17,466 nt of DNA, taken from positions 1-17,466 of the forward strand of contig CATYJU010000041.1 of NCBI GenBank assembly GCA_958407995.1, written 5' to 3'. Under the pieces are notes generated by a model. It did no database searches and had not been told where the DNA came from. It saw only the letters and a list, made by a program, of their open reading frames with translations. This document shows, in pieces, positions 1-7,787 of this stretch. The position numbers were made by a program, and so were the translations under genes. Each line of letters opens with the position of its first letter. Position 1 is the first letter of the stretch. Origin of the DNA: an uncultured Collinsella sp. (GTDB lineage: Bacteria > Actinomycetota > Coriobacteriia > Coriobacteriales > Coriobacteriaceae).

Positions 1-6
1 GGCTTG

Positions 7-825
7 TTAGCCGATGGCCGACCTGAGCTCCGCACGGCGCTTTTTCATGCCGGTCATAACGGCATTGCGCAGCTCGGGCATGCGCGCGGTATCCATCTGG
101 GGCACGCCCTCAAGCTTATAGGGAATGCCCAGTTGCTCGTACTTGACGACACCCATCGTGTGATACGGCAGCATCTCCAGGCCGACCACGTTATGCCACG
201 GGGCAATCAGGCGGCCGAGTGCCTCGCACTCCTCCACCGTGTCGGTAATGCCCGGCACCACCACGTGACGGATAACAACCTTGATCCTGCGACGCGCCAG
301 CTCATCGCCAAACGCCAGGATACGTGTGGGATCGCAACCGGTCAGCTTTTTATGCTCAACCGGATCGGCATGCTTGATGTCGAGCAGCACCATGTCGGTC
401 TCGTTGAGAACAGTATCGAACTTCTCGGGGTGGTTGGGATCGAACGCATAGCCGCAGCTATCGAGGCAGGTATGCACGCGGCCATCGGGGTTGTTGTGCA
501 TTGCACGGAACAGATCGGCCAAAAACTCGGGCTGCAGGAGCGGCTCGCCACCCGAAACCGTAATGCCGCCGCTGCGGTAAAACTCATGGTTGCTCTGGAA
601 CTCGTCCATAAGGTGCTCGACAGTCACCATGGTGCCGCCGTTAACAGACCAAGTATCTGGATTGTGGCAATACGCGCAGCGCATGGGACAGCCTTGGACA
701 AACACCACAAAGCGAATGCCGGGACCGTCGACCGTACCCATCGTCTCAATCGAATGTACGCGGCCCAGGGCAAACGCGGAGTCCTCGGGACGAGCGTCCA
801 CACCCTCGAGCGTCATCTCAGCCAT
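7..825 (-). CDS. pflA: Pyruvate formate-lyase-activating enzyme (radical SAM)
   Basis: Radical-SAM activase that uses a 4Fe-4S cluster and S-adenosylmethionine to abstract hydrogen from the glycyl-radical residue of pyruvate formate-lyase in the cytoplasm. From the start chosen here (272 aa), the cluster motif CPMRCAYC gives Cys46, Cys50 and Cys53. It is preceded by the family signature TVDGPGIRF and followed by the SGGEPLLQPEF glycine-rich SAM motif. Length and full-domain similarity fit PflA. I chose the ATG at 825 because GAGGCAAGGTAGCGGGA precedes it. The in-frame ATG at 846 has no ribosome-binding site, and the ATG at 816 is also possible. It is 192 bp downstream of degV on the same strand and 7 kb from pflB, instead of directly after it. 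Its substrate here is probably the separate glycyl-radical protein at 8069-8320. The family is certain; the exact start is not. Confidence 0.93.
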   Translation of the reverse strand: MAEMTLEGVDARPEDSAFALGRVHSIETMGTVDGPGIRFVVFVQGCPMRCAYCHNPDTWSVNGGTMVTVEHLMDEFQSNHEFYRSGGITVSGGEPLLQPEFLADLFRAMHNNPDGRVHTCLDSCGYAFDPNHPEKFDTVLNETDMVLLDIKHADPVEHKKLTGCDPTRILAFGDELARRRIKVVIRHVVVPGITDTVEECEALGRLIAPWHNVVGLEMLPYHTMGVVKYEQLGIPYKLEGVPQMDTARMPELRNAVMTGMKKRRAELRSAIG

Positions 826-874
826 TCCCGCTACCTTGCCTCTCATTGGTTTTAGTTACATAAATACCAGAGTC

Positions 875-903
875 ATTCTAGCCCATACGCTCGCGTTTAA
901 ACG
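875..903 (-). promoter_or_regulatory. Possible pflA promoter with a palindrome on the -35
   Basis: On the minus strand, TAGAAT (875-880) could be a -10, with CGTTTA (898-903) 17 bp upstream as a poor -35. A perfect 10-bp palindrome, CGTTTAAACG (894-903), covers that -35 and could be a regulator site. It would give pflA a promoter separate from degV. Sequence match only; weak. Confidence 0.3.
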
Positions 904-1017
904 TCTCGGGCCAGAGTGGCATGCTTTAATCTGCCCCCTACCGCCATGGCAGGGACTTATATCGATCATATGGCTGCTGAGCACTCGCGAAAGCAAGAAA
1001 ATGTTCGTCTGCAGCCT

Positions 1018-1872
1018 TTACGTCTTAAGCATGAGCACCGCACCGAAGGCGGTCGGGCCGCAATGGCTCGAGATAACACCGCCGACCTGAGTCCAGGTGA
1101 CGTCCTTAAAGCCCAGGTCGTGCGCATAGACTTCCATGTCGTCGCGCAGCTCCTCGGAAAGGCCTACCGAATACGCCAGGCCAATGTGCGAGTAGTCAAT
1201 CTCGCCCTTCGCAACCATGTGGTCAATAAAGGCACGGGCGCATTTGAGCATAGAGCCGCGGAACTTCTTGGTCGCCACGAACTTGCCGCCCGTTACCTCA
1301 ATGCAGGGCTTAATCTTAAGCAGGTGGGCGCCAAGGAACGCGACGTTGGACAGACGACCGCCCGCCTTAAGAAAGGCCAGGTCGGTAGGAACAAAGCCCA
1401 GCAGCACGCGGTCCATGACGGAGTTCGTAAATGCAAAGATCTCGTCGACGGTGGCATCGGGGTGAGCCTCGATGTATTTGGCGGTCTCGACGGCAACGAG
1501 CGACTGGCCCACCGAGACAAAACGCGTATCCATGGAGAATACGTAGTCGCGGCCCTTAGCCGCAATCTTGGAGGACTGATGCGAGCAAGTCGTGACTTCG
1601 GAGTACGCAAGATGCAGAATGGTCGCACCGGGCTGCTCAGCGTGAATGCGGTCGTACACGTGAGCAAAATCCGCAGGCGCACAGCCACTGGTCTTGGGCA
1701 TCACGCCAAACTCGTTGCAGCGCGAGTAAATCTCGAGCGGATCGATGGAGCCGTCCTCGACGGTCTCGTCACCAATCGTGACATGCATGGGCACGCGCAC
1801 GATGCCGTAGCGCTCGCAGAGCTCCGGCGTCACATCCGACCCAGATTCAACCACGATTACGTACTTGCCCAT
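1018..1872 (-). CDS. DegV family fatty-acid-binding protein
   Basis: A 284-residue cytoplasmic DegV-family protein. Characterised members bind long-chain fatty acids, and some (FakB) present them to the kinase FakA for phospholipid synthesis. Visible family features are an N-terminal VESGSD beta-strand/ligand loop, a TSGCAPADF segment where DegV proteins usually carry TS-Q-PS, a Ser/Thr-rich SEVTTCSHQSS loop, and a C-terminal SSHCGPTAFG motif with a conserved His near residue 270. I start it at the ATG giving MGKYVIVVES, where family similarity begins. The 35 upstream in-frame codons cross leader hairpins and do not look like protein. The ribosome-binding site is weak, and a GTG three codons upstream is an alternative. 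It lies between the sugar operon and pflA. I cannot tell its ligand or whether it works with pflA. No fakA is visible here. Confidence 0.85.
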   Translation of the reverse strand: MGKYVIVVESGSDVTPELCERYGIVRVPMHVTIGDETVEDGSIDPLEIYSRCNEFGVMPKTSGCAPADFAHVYDRIHAEQPGATILHLAYSEVTTCSHQSSKIAAKGRDYVFSMDTRFVSVGQSLVAVETAKYIEAHPDATVDEIFAFTNSVMDRVLLGFVPTDLAFLKAGGRLSNVAFLGAHLLKIKPCIEVTGGKFVATKKFRGSMLKCARAFIDHMVAKGEIDYSHIGLAYSVGLSEELRDDMEVYAHDLGFKDVTWTQVGGVISSHCGPTAFGAVLMLKT

Positions 1873-1923
1873 TCTTATCACGACCCATCTCGAAATTGGC
1901 TTTTTAATATGTGACGCACGTCC

Positions 1924-1944
1924 GCCGTCCTGCTGCAGAACGGC
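1924..1944 (-). promoter_or_regulatory. degV leader hairpin 2
   Basis: A 9-bp stem with a 3-nt loop. In the minus-strand RNA one pair is G-U, so the stem is fully paired only as minus-strand transcript. It lies 51 nt before the degV start and just downstream of hairpin 1. No U-run follows, so it does not look like an intrinsic terminator. Confidence 0.45.
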
Positions 1945-1958
1945 CTCCAAGCGCCAAA

Positions 1959-1997
1959 GAGACGCTGTCCCTTGCACATAGCAAAGGACAGCGTCTC
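1959..1997 (-). promoter_or_regulatory. degV leader hairpin 1, or sugar-operon terminator
   Basis: A perfect 12-bp stem (GAGACGCTGTCC with GGACAGCGTCTC) is followed inward by one mismatch and four more pairs. In the minus-strand transcript only CUCUUUGG follows, a poor U-tract. It sits 153 bp after the GH32 stop and downstream of the proposed degV promoter (2035-2063). It could end readthrough from the sugar operon, attenuate degV, or both. Confidence 0.55.
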
Positions 1998-2034
1998 CCT
2001 GGAAAACTCCGTGCTTAACTGAGATTTTACACGG

Positions 2035-2063
2035 TTTATAAATGAGTGTTACTTACTCCGCAA
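2035..2063 (-). promoter_or_regulatory. Probable degV promoter
   Basis: Minus-strand TTGCGG (2058-2063), a 17-bp spacer and TATAAA (2035-2040) make a reasonable housekeeping promoter in the gap after the sugar operon. Two direct repeats of CTACCGTTTR (2061-2070 and 2081-2090), spaced 20 bp or about two helical turns, overlap and precede the -35. That is the usual position for tandem regulator sites. Predicted transcription would start near 2028, giving a leader of about 155 nt that holds two hairpins. Confidence 0.45.
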
Positions 2064-2149
2064 ACGGTAGCTATACACGATAAACGGTAGTTCGCTGCGG
2101 CAACTGCGACACATTCCGCCCGGCAAGTCCAATCGTGCTCCACGCACGG

Positions 2150-3598
2150 TTAATGCGCGAGGCGGTAGAAATCCATCGACGCCGCACCCTCGGCATGCAA
2201 CCCCATCGCCGAAACCGCCGGCGAATAGGTACGGCTCGTAAGTGCCGCCTCGCCGCTGTTGGCAAAAATCTCGACCATCGTAGTGTCCGAAAGCACGCGC
2301 AGGTCGCGAAGCTCGCTGAGCTCGATCGACCTTTGGTCGCGCCCATAGCCTTCGTCACCCATGTCGAGGGTAAGCATCCCGTCCGCATAACGTACAAAGA
2401 CACCCTTGCGGATTTCGAGCTCGACCATCTTGGCGCCCTCACAGGAAACCACAAGATCAAACAGGCGTCCCGGCTCCTCAACGGTTTCACCGCCTGTCGC
2501 GCGAACGCAGTCGCCGCGCATCCTCTCAATCTCGTGCGCCGGCTGCTGGCAGAGCTTACCATCGCGCATGCTCAGCTCTCGCGGCACCGTCAACGCGCAC
2601 TGCCACCCGCGCGCCACCGTCGGGTTTTCTGCCGTCGCATCGGGGCAACCCGACCATCCGATCATCAAACGCCGGCCTGCAGCATCCTCAAAGGACTGCG
2701 GAGCATAGAAATCAAAACCGGCATCGACCATCGGGGGCATGCCCTGCCCGACGATTTTAAAGCTCGGCGCCTCCCAATCGGCCTCGATGGGGAACCACAC
2801 GCACTGATGCGGATTGCGGTAACGCCAACCATCGGCAGGCACACCCTGCGGACAGCAAACGAGAATAAGCTCGCCATCGAGCTCAAACAGATCGGGGCAC
2901 TCCCACATAAAGCCAAACTTCTCGCCCAACTCAATGCGCGTCGCATAGCTCCAGTCCTCAAGATTGCGCGAGGTATAGACAAGCACGCAGCCACGGTCGT
3001 CTTTCGTACGAGCGCCCAGAACCATGTAGTAGACACCATCGTGCTCAAGGATCTTGGGGTCGCGCACGTGCGTACCGATATCGTCGGGGTAATTGACCGG
3101 TCCAACAGCTATGCACTTCTCGCCCAATTCGTCGGGATTCTCGGCAACCATATGAATCTGGTTTTGCTCACGGCCCGTCAACACGTAGTCGTAATCATCG
3201 CGGTCAAAATGCTTGACGTTGCCGGTATAGAAGTAGTGAATCTTGCCATCGCGTACAAAGGCAGAACCAGAATACGCTCCGTTCGAATCCAAATCGGAAT
3301 CGGGGAACAGCACAGGGCCGTGATTCTCGTACGTCACAAAATCCCTTGTCGTCAGATGGTTCCAAAGCACTGGACCGCCATGCGCAGCATCGAACGGATC
3401 GTATTGATGATAGATGTGATACGTATCACCAATCTGAACCAAACCGTTGGGGTCGTTGAGCCAGCCAAGCTCAGGCTCCACATGGAACAGGAGCCTATCG
3501 GGGTCGGACGCGATGCGACCAGCCGTCTCATCCTGTCCGGCACGCCACTGTTCATAGTCCGCGCGTGTCACCTTATTTTTTTGATTAAACATCGCCAT
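2150..3598 (-). CDS. scrB: Sucrose-6-phosphate hydrolase / beta-fructosidase (GH32)
   Basis: Cytoplasmic GH32 hydrolase of 482 aa, the expected length for bacterial sucrose-6-phosphate hydrolases. It would cleave the phosphorylated sucrose delivered by the PTS permease encoded just upstream into glucose-6-phosphate and fructose. All three catalytic motifs are present: LNDPNG (nucleophile Asp49), RDP (179-181, transition-state stabiliser) and ECPD (acid/base Glu233). A C-terminal beta-sandwich follows. There is no signal peptide, consistent with an intracellular phosphosugar substrate. The ATG at 3598 follows GAGAAAGTCA; a second in-frame ATG two codons later is possible. It is the last gene of the three-gene operon and is separated from the PTS gene by a 95-bp gap with a hairpin. 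A role on short fructans is an alternative. Family call very secure, exact substrate less so. Confidence 0.92.
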   Translation of the reverse strand: MAMFNQKNKVTRADYEQWRAGQDETAGRIASDPDRLLFHVEPELGWLNDPNGLVQIGDTYHIYHQYDPFDAAHGGPVLWNHLTTRDFVTYENHGPVLFPDSDLDSNGAYSGSAFVRDGKIHYFYTGNVKHFDRDDYDYVLTGREQNQIHMVAENPDELGEKCIAVGPVNYPDDIGTHVRDPKILEHDGVYYMVLGARTKDDRGCVLVYTSRNLEDWSYATRIELGEKFGFMWECPDLFELDGELILVCCPQGVPADGWRYRNPHQCVWFPIEADWEAPSFKIVGQGMPPMVDAGFDFYAPQSFEDAAGRRLMIGWSGCPDATAENPTVARGWQCALTVPRELSMRDGKLCQQPAHEIERMRGDCVRATGGETVEEPGRLFDLVVSCEGAKMVELEIRKGVFVRYADGMLTLDMGDEGYGRDQRSIELSELRDLRVLSDTTMVEIFANSGEAALTSRTYSPAVSAMGLHAEGAASMDFYRLAH

Positions 3599-3616
3599 TG
3601 ACTTTCTCGTCTATAG

Positions 3617-3654
3617 GGAAGGACGCTCGACTCGCACGAGCCGAGCGCCCTTCC
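3617..3654 (-). promoter_or_regulatory. Hairpin between the PTS and GH32 genes
   Basis: Thirteen-nt arms at 3617-3629 and 3642-3654 pair throughout in the minus-strand RNA, with one G-U pair that is a mismatch in plus-strand RNA. A 4-bp inner stem extends the fold. This asymmetry points to function as minus-strand transcript. No U-run follows, so I read it as an mRNA processing, stability or partial-attenuation element that sets the PTS-to-hydrolase ratio. Confidence 0.5.
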
Positions 3655-3693
3655 TCAAATGGACTTATCCGCACATTACGCTGAACGGCTCAA

Positions 3694-5145
3694 CTAGAAG
3701 CTGACATCGAAGCCAGCACCAGCGCCCTCTTCATCGGTGGTCGGAACGCCCTTTGCCTTGTTGTAGGCAAAGATCAAGACGATCGGCACGATAAAGGCGA
3801 TAAGATTACCAGCCACATACCACACGAGGGTCTCGGGCGTGACGATGAGCAGGCCGAGAACGCCGGTCAGACCCTGACCGATAGCGCGCACCTCAAAGAG
3901 TTTCACGAAGGCACCGCCGCAGCCTGCACCGATGCATGCGCAGATGAACGGAATAATCGAGTAGCGCATGTTTGCAGCGAAGATAGCAGGCTCGGAGATA
4001 CCGACCAGCGTCGGGATAAAGGACGACATGCAAATGTTGCGCTCTTTGGAATGCTTCTTGTGAATGAGGTACATGCCGATGGCGCCGCCGCCCTGGGCGA
4101 TGATGGAAACCGACCAGATGGCCTGGATGTAGTTGAAGCCGGTCGTGGCAACGAGGTTGGCCTCGATACCCTGGATGAACTGATGCGTACCGGTAACGAC
4201 GAGCGGCTGCAGGAACGCGGCGAAGACAAAGGCACCAAAGACGCCCATCCTGTTGTACAGGATATCGATTACGCCGGCGAGGACGTCACCGATCAGGTTG
4301 CCGAGCGGGCCGAACACGGTGAACAGGGCAACGTTAGCAAGAATCAGGGTAACGGTCGGGACAAAGACGAACGAAACGACCTCGGGGATGTACTTCTGGG
4401 CAATCTTCTCGACCTTGGCCATAAACCAGGCAGTCAGGATTGCGGGGAACACACCGCCCTGGAAAGCAACCATGGGAATGGATAGCGGACCGAAGTTCCA
4501 GTACTCAGCACCCGTCGGGTCCATAACGAACGTGTTGCGGTTCATAAGGCTCGGGTGAACCATGACGATACCGACGAGGATGCCCAGGATCGGGTTGCCG
4601 CCAAAACGCTTGACCGCGCTATACATAACCAGGACAGGCAGGTAGTCAAAGGTGGTGGCGATAATGGCAAAGAAGCTTGCGAGGTTCTTGAGGAACTCGC
4701 TGTGATCGGCGAGGCTGCCCTCCATGCCGAAGAGGCCGTTGGCAACGATCAGCGACTTAAGGCCGATGATGATTGCAGCGCCGACGAAGGCGGGAATGAT
4801 GGGGATAAAGATGTCCGAGAATACCTTGAGGACCGAGAAGAACTTGCCCTTCTTGTCCGCCTCGGCGCCCTTGACCTCGGAAGCGCTGATCTCCTTAACG
4901 CCCGTCAGAGCCATAAACTCATCGTAAACCTTGTTGACGGTACCGGTACCGAAGATAATCATGAGCTGGCCGCTGTTGTACAGCACGCCCTTGACGCCAT
5001 CGATGTTCTCGAGCTCGGCCTTGTTGTATTTGCTCGTATCCTTGAGCACCAGACGCAGACGAGTCACGCAATGCGTGGCGCCCTCGATGTTCTCCAGTCC
5101 GCCGACGTTGTCGACGACTTGCTGGGACACTGCCTTGTAGTCCAT
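3694..5145 (-). CDS. scrA: PTS sugar transporter EIIBC, sucrose family
   Basis: Membrane permease of the glucose-sucrose PTS superfamily, 483 aa. It takes a phosphoryl group from an EIIA, passes it through the EIIB cysteine and phosphorylates the sugar during uptake. The EIIB domain covers about residues 1-85, with the phosphorylation site HCVTRLRL (Cys26). A linker rich in charged residues (about 85-103) joins it to a hydrophobic multi-span EIIC domain. The EIIC active-site motif appears as GISEP (382-386; usually GITEP). There is no EIIA domain, so an EIIA encoded elsewhere must serve it. I chose the ATG at 5145, with GGAGAGGAAC in front; the ATG at 5157 has its ribosome-binding site too close. 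Flanking GH32 genes and a LacI regulator argue for sucrose or a fructose-containing oligosaccharide. A beta-glucoside or trehalose substrate is less likely but not excluded. Confidence 0.88.
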   Translation of the reverse strand: MDYKAVSQQVVDNVGGLENIEGATHCVTRLRLVLKDTSKYNKAELENIDGVKGVLYNSGQLMIIFGTGTVNKVYDEFMALTGVKEISASEVKGAEADKKGKFFSVLKVFSDIFIPIIPAFVGAAIIIGLKSLIVANGLFGMEGSLADHSEFLKNLASFFAIIATTFDYLPVLVMYSAVKRFGGNPILGILVGIVMVHPSLMNRNTFVMDPTGAEYWNFGPLSIPMVAFQGGVFPAILTAWFMAKVEKIAQKYIPEVVSFVFVPTVTLILANVALFTVFGPLGNLIGDVLAGVIDILYNRMGVFGAFVFAAFLQPLVVTGTHQFIQGIEANLVATTGFNYIQAIWSVSIIAQGGGAIGMYLIHKKHSKERNICMSSFIPTLVGISEPAIFAANMRYSIIPFICACIGAGCGGAFVKLFEVRAIGQGLTGVLGLLIVTPETLVWYVAGNLIAFIVPIVLIFAYNKAKGVPTTDEEGAGAGFDVSF

Positions 5146-5190
5146 GTTCCTCTCCATTCCTTTTCTAAATCATAAAACGGTTCGTTGCCG

Positions 5191-6573
5191 CTACAGAGAC
5201 GCGATCGTTGCGTTTGCGCACTTGAGCGTACCGTCGGTGACCGTCAGCGCCACACCCTGGCCCTGCTTATTGCAGAAGCGAGCGTTAAGCGCAACATCAT
5301 CGACAAAGATGGTCGCGATATCGTCGTCAGCGACCAGGCGCACATGATGAGTGCCCTCGCCCTTAAAGAACAACGGACGCTCGAGGCCCATGTTGTTGAC
5401 CTGGAACCACGGGTACTGGGGAGCCGGCGTGAACTCGAGCTTGCCCTCGCGCAGGTTGGCGCGGAACTCATAGGCAAGACCGGTCTCGGCGTCCTCGGCG
5501 AACTTGACCGAGAAGCCGGCAGCGTTACCGCCGAGCTCAATGTCGGTATCGAGCAAGTAGGTGGAGCCGGCATCCGCGGCGAGCACCTGCTCGACCTTGC
5601 CCGACTCGCAGGAAAGCTCAAAGGTCTCGACTGCCTTAGCCTCGCCAAAGGCGCCAAGCATGCTGTCGGGGAGCTTGGTGCCGAGCGTTCCGTCGGCACG
5701 CTGAACGATCTCGAGGGGCATAAAGGTGCCACCCCATAGGTAAGAGCTGGGGTCGCCGCCCTCGTCACGCGTAGGAACCCAACCAAAGAGAACGCGACGC
5801 TCGCCATCGAATGCGGTGCGAGCGGCGTAGTACGCGCGGCCGTCGAAGGAGTCGTCAGCGGGGGTAATCCAAGGACCGTTGATGGACTTGGACATGCGGT
5901 AACGGGTCTTGTTGCCGTCGCTGTACTCGGAAAAGACGAGGTACCACCAGTCGCCCATCTTAAAGAGATCAGGCATCTCAAACATGGTGTACAGGCCCGG
6001 GTTCCACCAGTCGCCCTGGAACTCCCAGTTGGTCAGATCCTTGGAGGTGAACTTGACCAGGCGGCCGGTCATCAGACGCTTGTCCTCGCCCACACGCGTG
6101 CCGAGGATGAGCATGTACTCCTCGTTCTCCTCATCCCAAAGCACAAAGGGATCGCGCCAGTTGCGGTCATCGTAACCCTCCTGGGGCGGAAGCAGCGTCT
6201 CGGCGATGTTCTTCTCCCACTTGACGGCGTCGTCGCTCGTTGCGTGAAGAAGAACCTGCTTCATCAAACGTGTGCGGACCTTATCGCGATTGCAACCAGT
6301 GTAGAGCGCATGGTACTTGTCGCCCACCTTAAACACCGTGCCGGCATAAATGTACTGGTCGACTTCCTCGTCGCCGCCGCGCTCAAGGCTCTCGCCAAAG
6401 TCCTTGTAGTTGACGAAATCCTTGGTCGTAGCGAGTGCCCAGCCAAACGGCTCTCCGAAAGGTTCGGGGTTACGCGTGTCACGCTGATGATAGAGATAGA
6501 ACGTGCCGTCCTCGCCGTACGGCATGATGTCGCCTACCCAAATTCCCTCAGGCTGGTAATACACCTTGTGCAT
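5191..6573 (-). CDS. Divergent GH32-type (clan GH-J) beta-fructosidase
   Basis: A 460-aa five-bladed beta-propeller hydrolase with a C-terminal beta-sandwich, without a signal peptide. The usual GH32 nucleophile motif (NDPNG) is replaced by VGDIMPYG, with Asp15 in the equivalent N-terminal place. The stabiliser motif WRDP (139-142) and an acid/base motif FEMPDLF (Glu199) are both present. The catalytic triad therefore looks intact, but the sugar-binding surroundings differ from sucrose-6-phosphate hydrolases, suggesting another fructoside or fructan oligosaccharide. It is the first gene of the operon, 45 bp before the PTS gene. The start at 6573 follows AAGGAAG at proper spacing. An upstream in-frame ATG at 6591 would fall in that ribosome-binding region. 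The fold is confident; the substrate is unknown. Confidence 0.8.
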   Translation of the reverse strand: MHKVYYQPEGIWVGDIMPYGEDGTFYLYHQRDTRNPEPFGEPFGWALATTKDFVNYKDFGESLERGGDEEVDQYIYAGTVFKVGDKYHALYTGCNRDKVRTRLMKQVLLHATSDDAVKWEKNIAETLLPPQEGYDDRNWRDPFVLWDEENEEYMLILGTRVGEDKRLMTGRLVKFTSKDLTNWEFQGDWWNPGLYTMFEMPDLFKMGDWWYLVFSEYSDGNKTRYRMSKSINGPWITPADDSFDGRAYYAARTAFDGERRVLFGWVPTRDEGGDPSSYLWGGTFMPLEIVQRADGTLGTKLPDSMLGAFGEAKAVETFELSCESGKVEQVLAADAGSTYLLDTDIELGGNAAGFSVKFAEDAETGLAYEFRANLREGKLEFTPAPQYPWFQVNNMGLERPLFFKGEGTHHVRLVADDDIATIFVDDVALNARFCNKQGQGVALTVTDGTLKCANATIASL

Positions 6574-6615
6574 CCGAGACTTCCTTTCCACGACATACTA
6601 ACTCGGTACAATGGC

Positions 6616-6644
6616 AAGATATGTCAATCGTTTTCATATGTCAA
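6616..6644 (-). promoter_or_regulatory. Promoter of the sugar operon
   Basis: Minus-strand consensus -35 TTGACA (6639-6644), an exact 17-bp spacer and -10 TATCTT (6616-6621). Transcription would start near 6609, about 36 nt before the first GH32 gene. Two operators overlap the spacer and the -35, as expected for repression by blocking RNA polymerase. Confidence 0.72.
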
Positions 6645-6653
6645 ACGTTTTCA
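6622..6653. promoter_or_regulatory. Tandem LacI-type operators on the sugar-operon promoter
   Basis: Two 15-bp sites, TGTCAATCGTTTTCA (6622-6636) and TGTCAAACGTTTTCA (6639-6653), differ at one base and lie 17 bp apart. The central CG flanked by AA and TT is typical of LacI-family operators. They cover the promoter spacer and -35. The adjacent lacI-type gene is the natural candidate to bind them. Confidence 0.72.
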
Positions 6654-6685
6654 CACCAATACGTCTTTTCGCAGTTCCAGTCGTC

Positions 6686-6700
6686 GGCAAACGGTTGACA
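6686..6700. promoter_or_regulatory. Upstream LacI-type operator
   Basis: Read on the minus strand as TGTCAACCGTTTGCC, matching the shared core TGTCAANCGTTT. It lies 46 bp (centre to centre) upstream of the promoter-proximal pair, between the promoter and the repressor gene. It could support cooperative or looped repression. Confidence 0.55.
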
Positions 6701-6756
6701 TATGCCGGTGAACGGTCATCAGAGGCGTTTGAGGAATTCTTTTGGCACGGGATGAA

Positions 6757-7767
6757 CTACGCGGTTTTGCCCTCAATGAGTTCAACGGGAAGCTTGATAT
6801 TCGATTCGGGATTATCGCCGTTAATAAGAGCGATGATGGATTGCGCCGCGAGCTCTCCGATGCGATCGATATCTTGACGTACGGTTGTTAAGTCAGGCAT
6901 AAACGTCATAGTTCGGCGGGCACCATCCGCGCCCACGACCTTAATATCGTCTGGAGCGCTCAAGCCGCGCTGCTTCATCACGTTGAGACAGATGGCCGCC
7001 ATCGTATCGTCTCCCGCAAAGATGCCGTCAATATCGGGGTTCTCATCGAGGATCTTCGCAACGACCGCGCCCTTTTCGTCGTCGGGCTTAACGAACTCAA
7101 CCTCACGGACAAGCGCGGACAAACCGGCCTGCTCAACAACATCGAGGTAGGCATCGGTACGCTTATTGGCAGGCATGCGCATGCGGCTATTGCTGCGCAG
7201 GCACAGGATACGCCTGCAGCCGTCATCAATCAGACGGCGCGTGGCGAGCTCGCCAATGCCATAGCTGTCACTTGCAATCTGGACAGAGCCCTCGCCAAGA
7301 TCGCAGTCGATGCCAACCAGGCTCAAGCCCATCTCGGCATATGCCTCGGCACCGATATTGAGGGAGTTGACGATGACGCCGTCGACCATATTGCGGCGGA
7401 GCATGTCAATATAGGAACGCTCAAGATCGGGTCGATTAGCACTGTTGCACAGCAACATCTTAAAGCCGTTTTCCGCTAACGTGCGCTCGACCGCCTGCAC
7501 AACCTGAGCATGGAACGGGCTGCTCACAAAGGGAACGATCATACCGATAAGATTCAGGCGACCGTTGAGCATGGCACGGGCGATATCGTTGGGCGTATAG
7601 TTGATGCGCTCCATCGCGGCATGGACCTTATCGCGGGTCTCTTGGCTAATATAGCCGCGATTATTAAGCACGCGAGATACCGTAGTAGGCGAAACCCCCG
7701 CCACCGCTGCAACTTCCTTGATGCCAGGCTTAGCCGTATCTTTAGAACGAGCACTCTCGCGAGCCAT
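6757..7767 (-). CDS. scrR: LacI-family transcriptional repressor of the sugar operon
   Basis: A 336-aa DNA-binding regulator, the usual LacI-family length. The N-terminal helix-turn-helix and hinge helix are at about residues 14-66 (GIKEVAAVAGVSPTTVSRVL, then YTPNDIARAM). A periplasmic-binding-protein-like sugar domain follows (LIGMIVPF onward), with DGIFAGDDTMA and VVGADGARR segments typical of the effector core. Start at 7767 is supported by GGGGGAGGG at good spacing; in-frame ATGs at 7782 and 7788 overlap an operator-like site. It is upstream of and co-directional with the sugar operon, 183 bp away, with its own upstream region. Operator copies lie at the operon promoter and in front of lacI itself, so it probably represses both and is released by a sucrose- or fructose-derived inducer. 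The inducer is inferred from neighbours. Confidence 0.88.
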   Translation of the reverse strand: MARESARSKDTAKPGIKEVAAVAGVSPTTVSRVLNNRGYISQETRDKVHAAMERINYTPNDIARAMLNGRLNLIGMIVPFVSSPFHAQVVQAVERTLAENGFKMLLCNSANRPDLERSYIDMLRRNMVDGVIVNSLNIGAEAYAEMGLSLVGIDCDLGEGSVQIASDSYGIGELATRRLIDDGCRRILCLRSNSRMRMPANKRTDAYLDVVEQAGLSALVREVEFVKPDDEKGAVVAKILDENPDIDGIFAGDDTMAAICLNVMKQRGLSAPDDIKVVGADGARRTMTFMPDLTTVRQDIDRIGELAAQSIIALINGDNPESNIKLPVELIEGKTA

Positions 7768-7787
7768 AGCACCCTCCCCCATCAACA

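Noticed and set aside
2135..3601. A 488-aa plus-strand frame over the GH32 gene
   Set aside because: Complete overlap with a gene holding all GH32 catalytic motifs; no family resemblance of its own.
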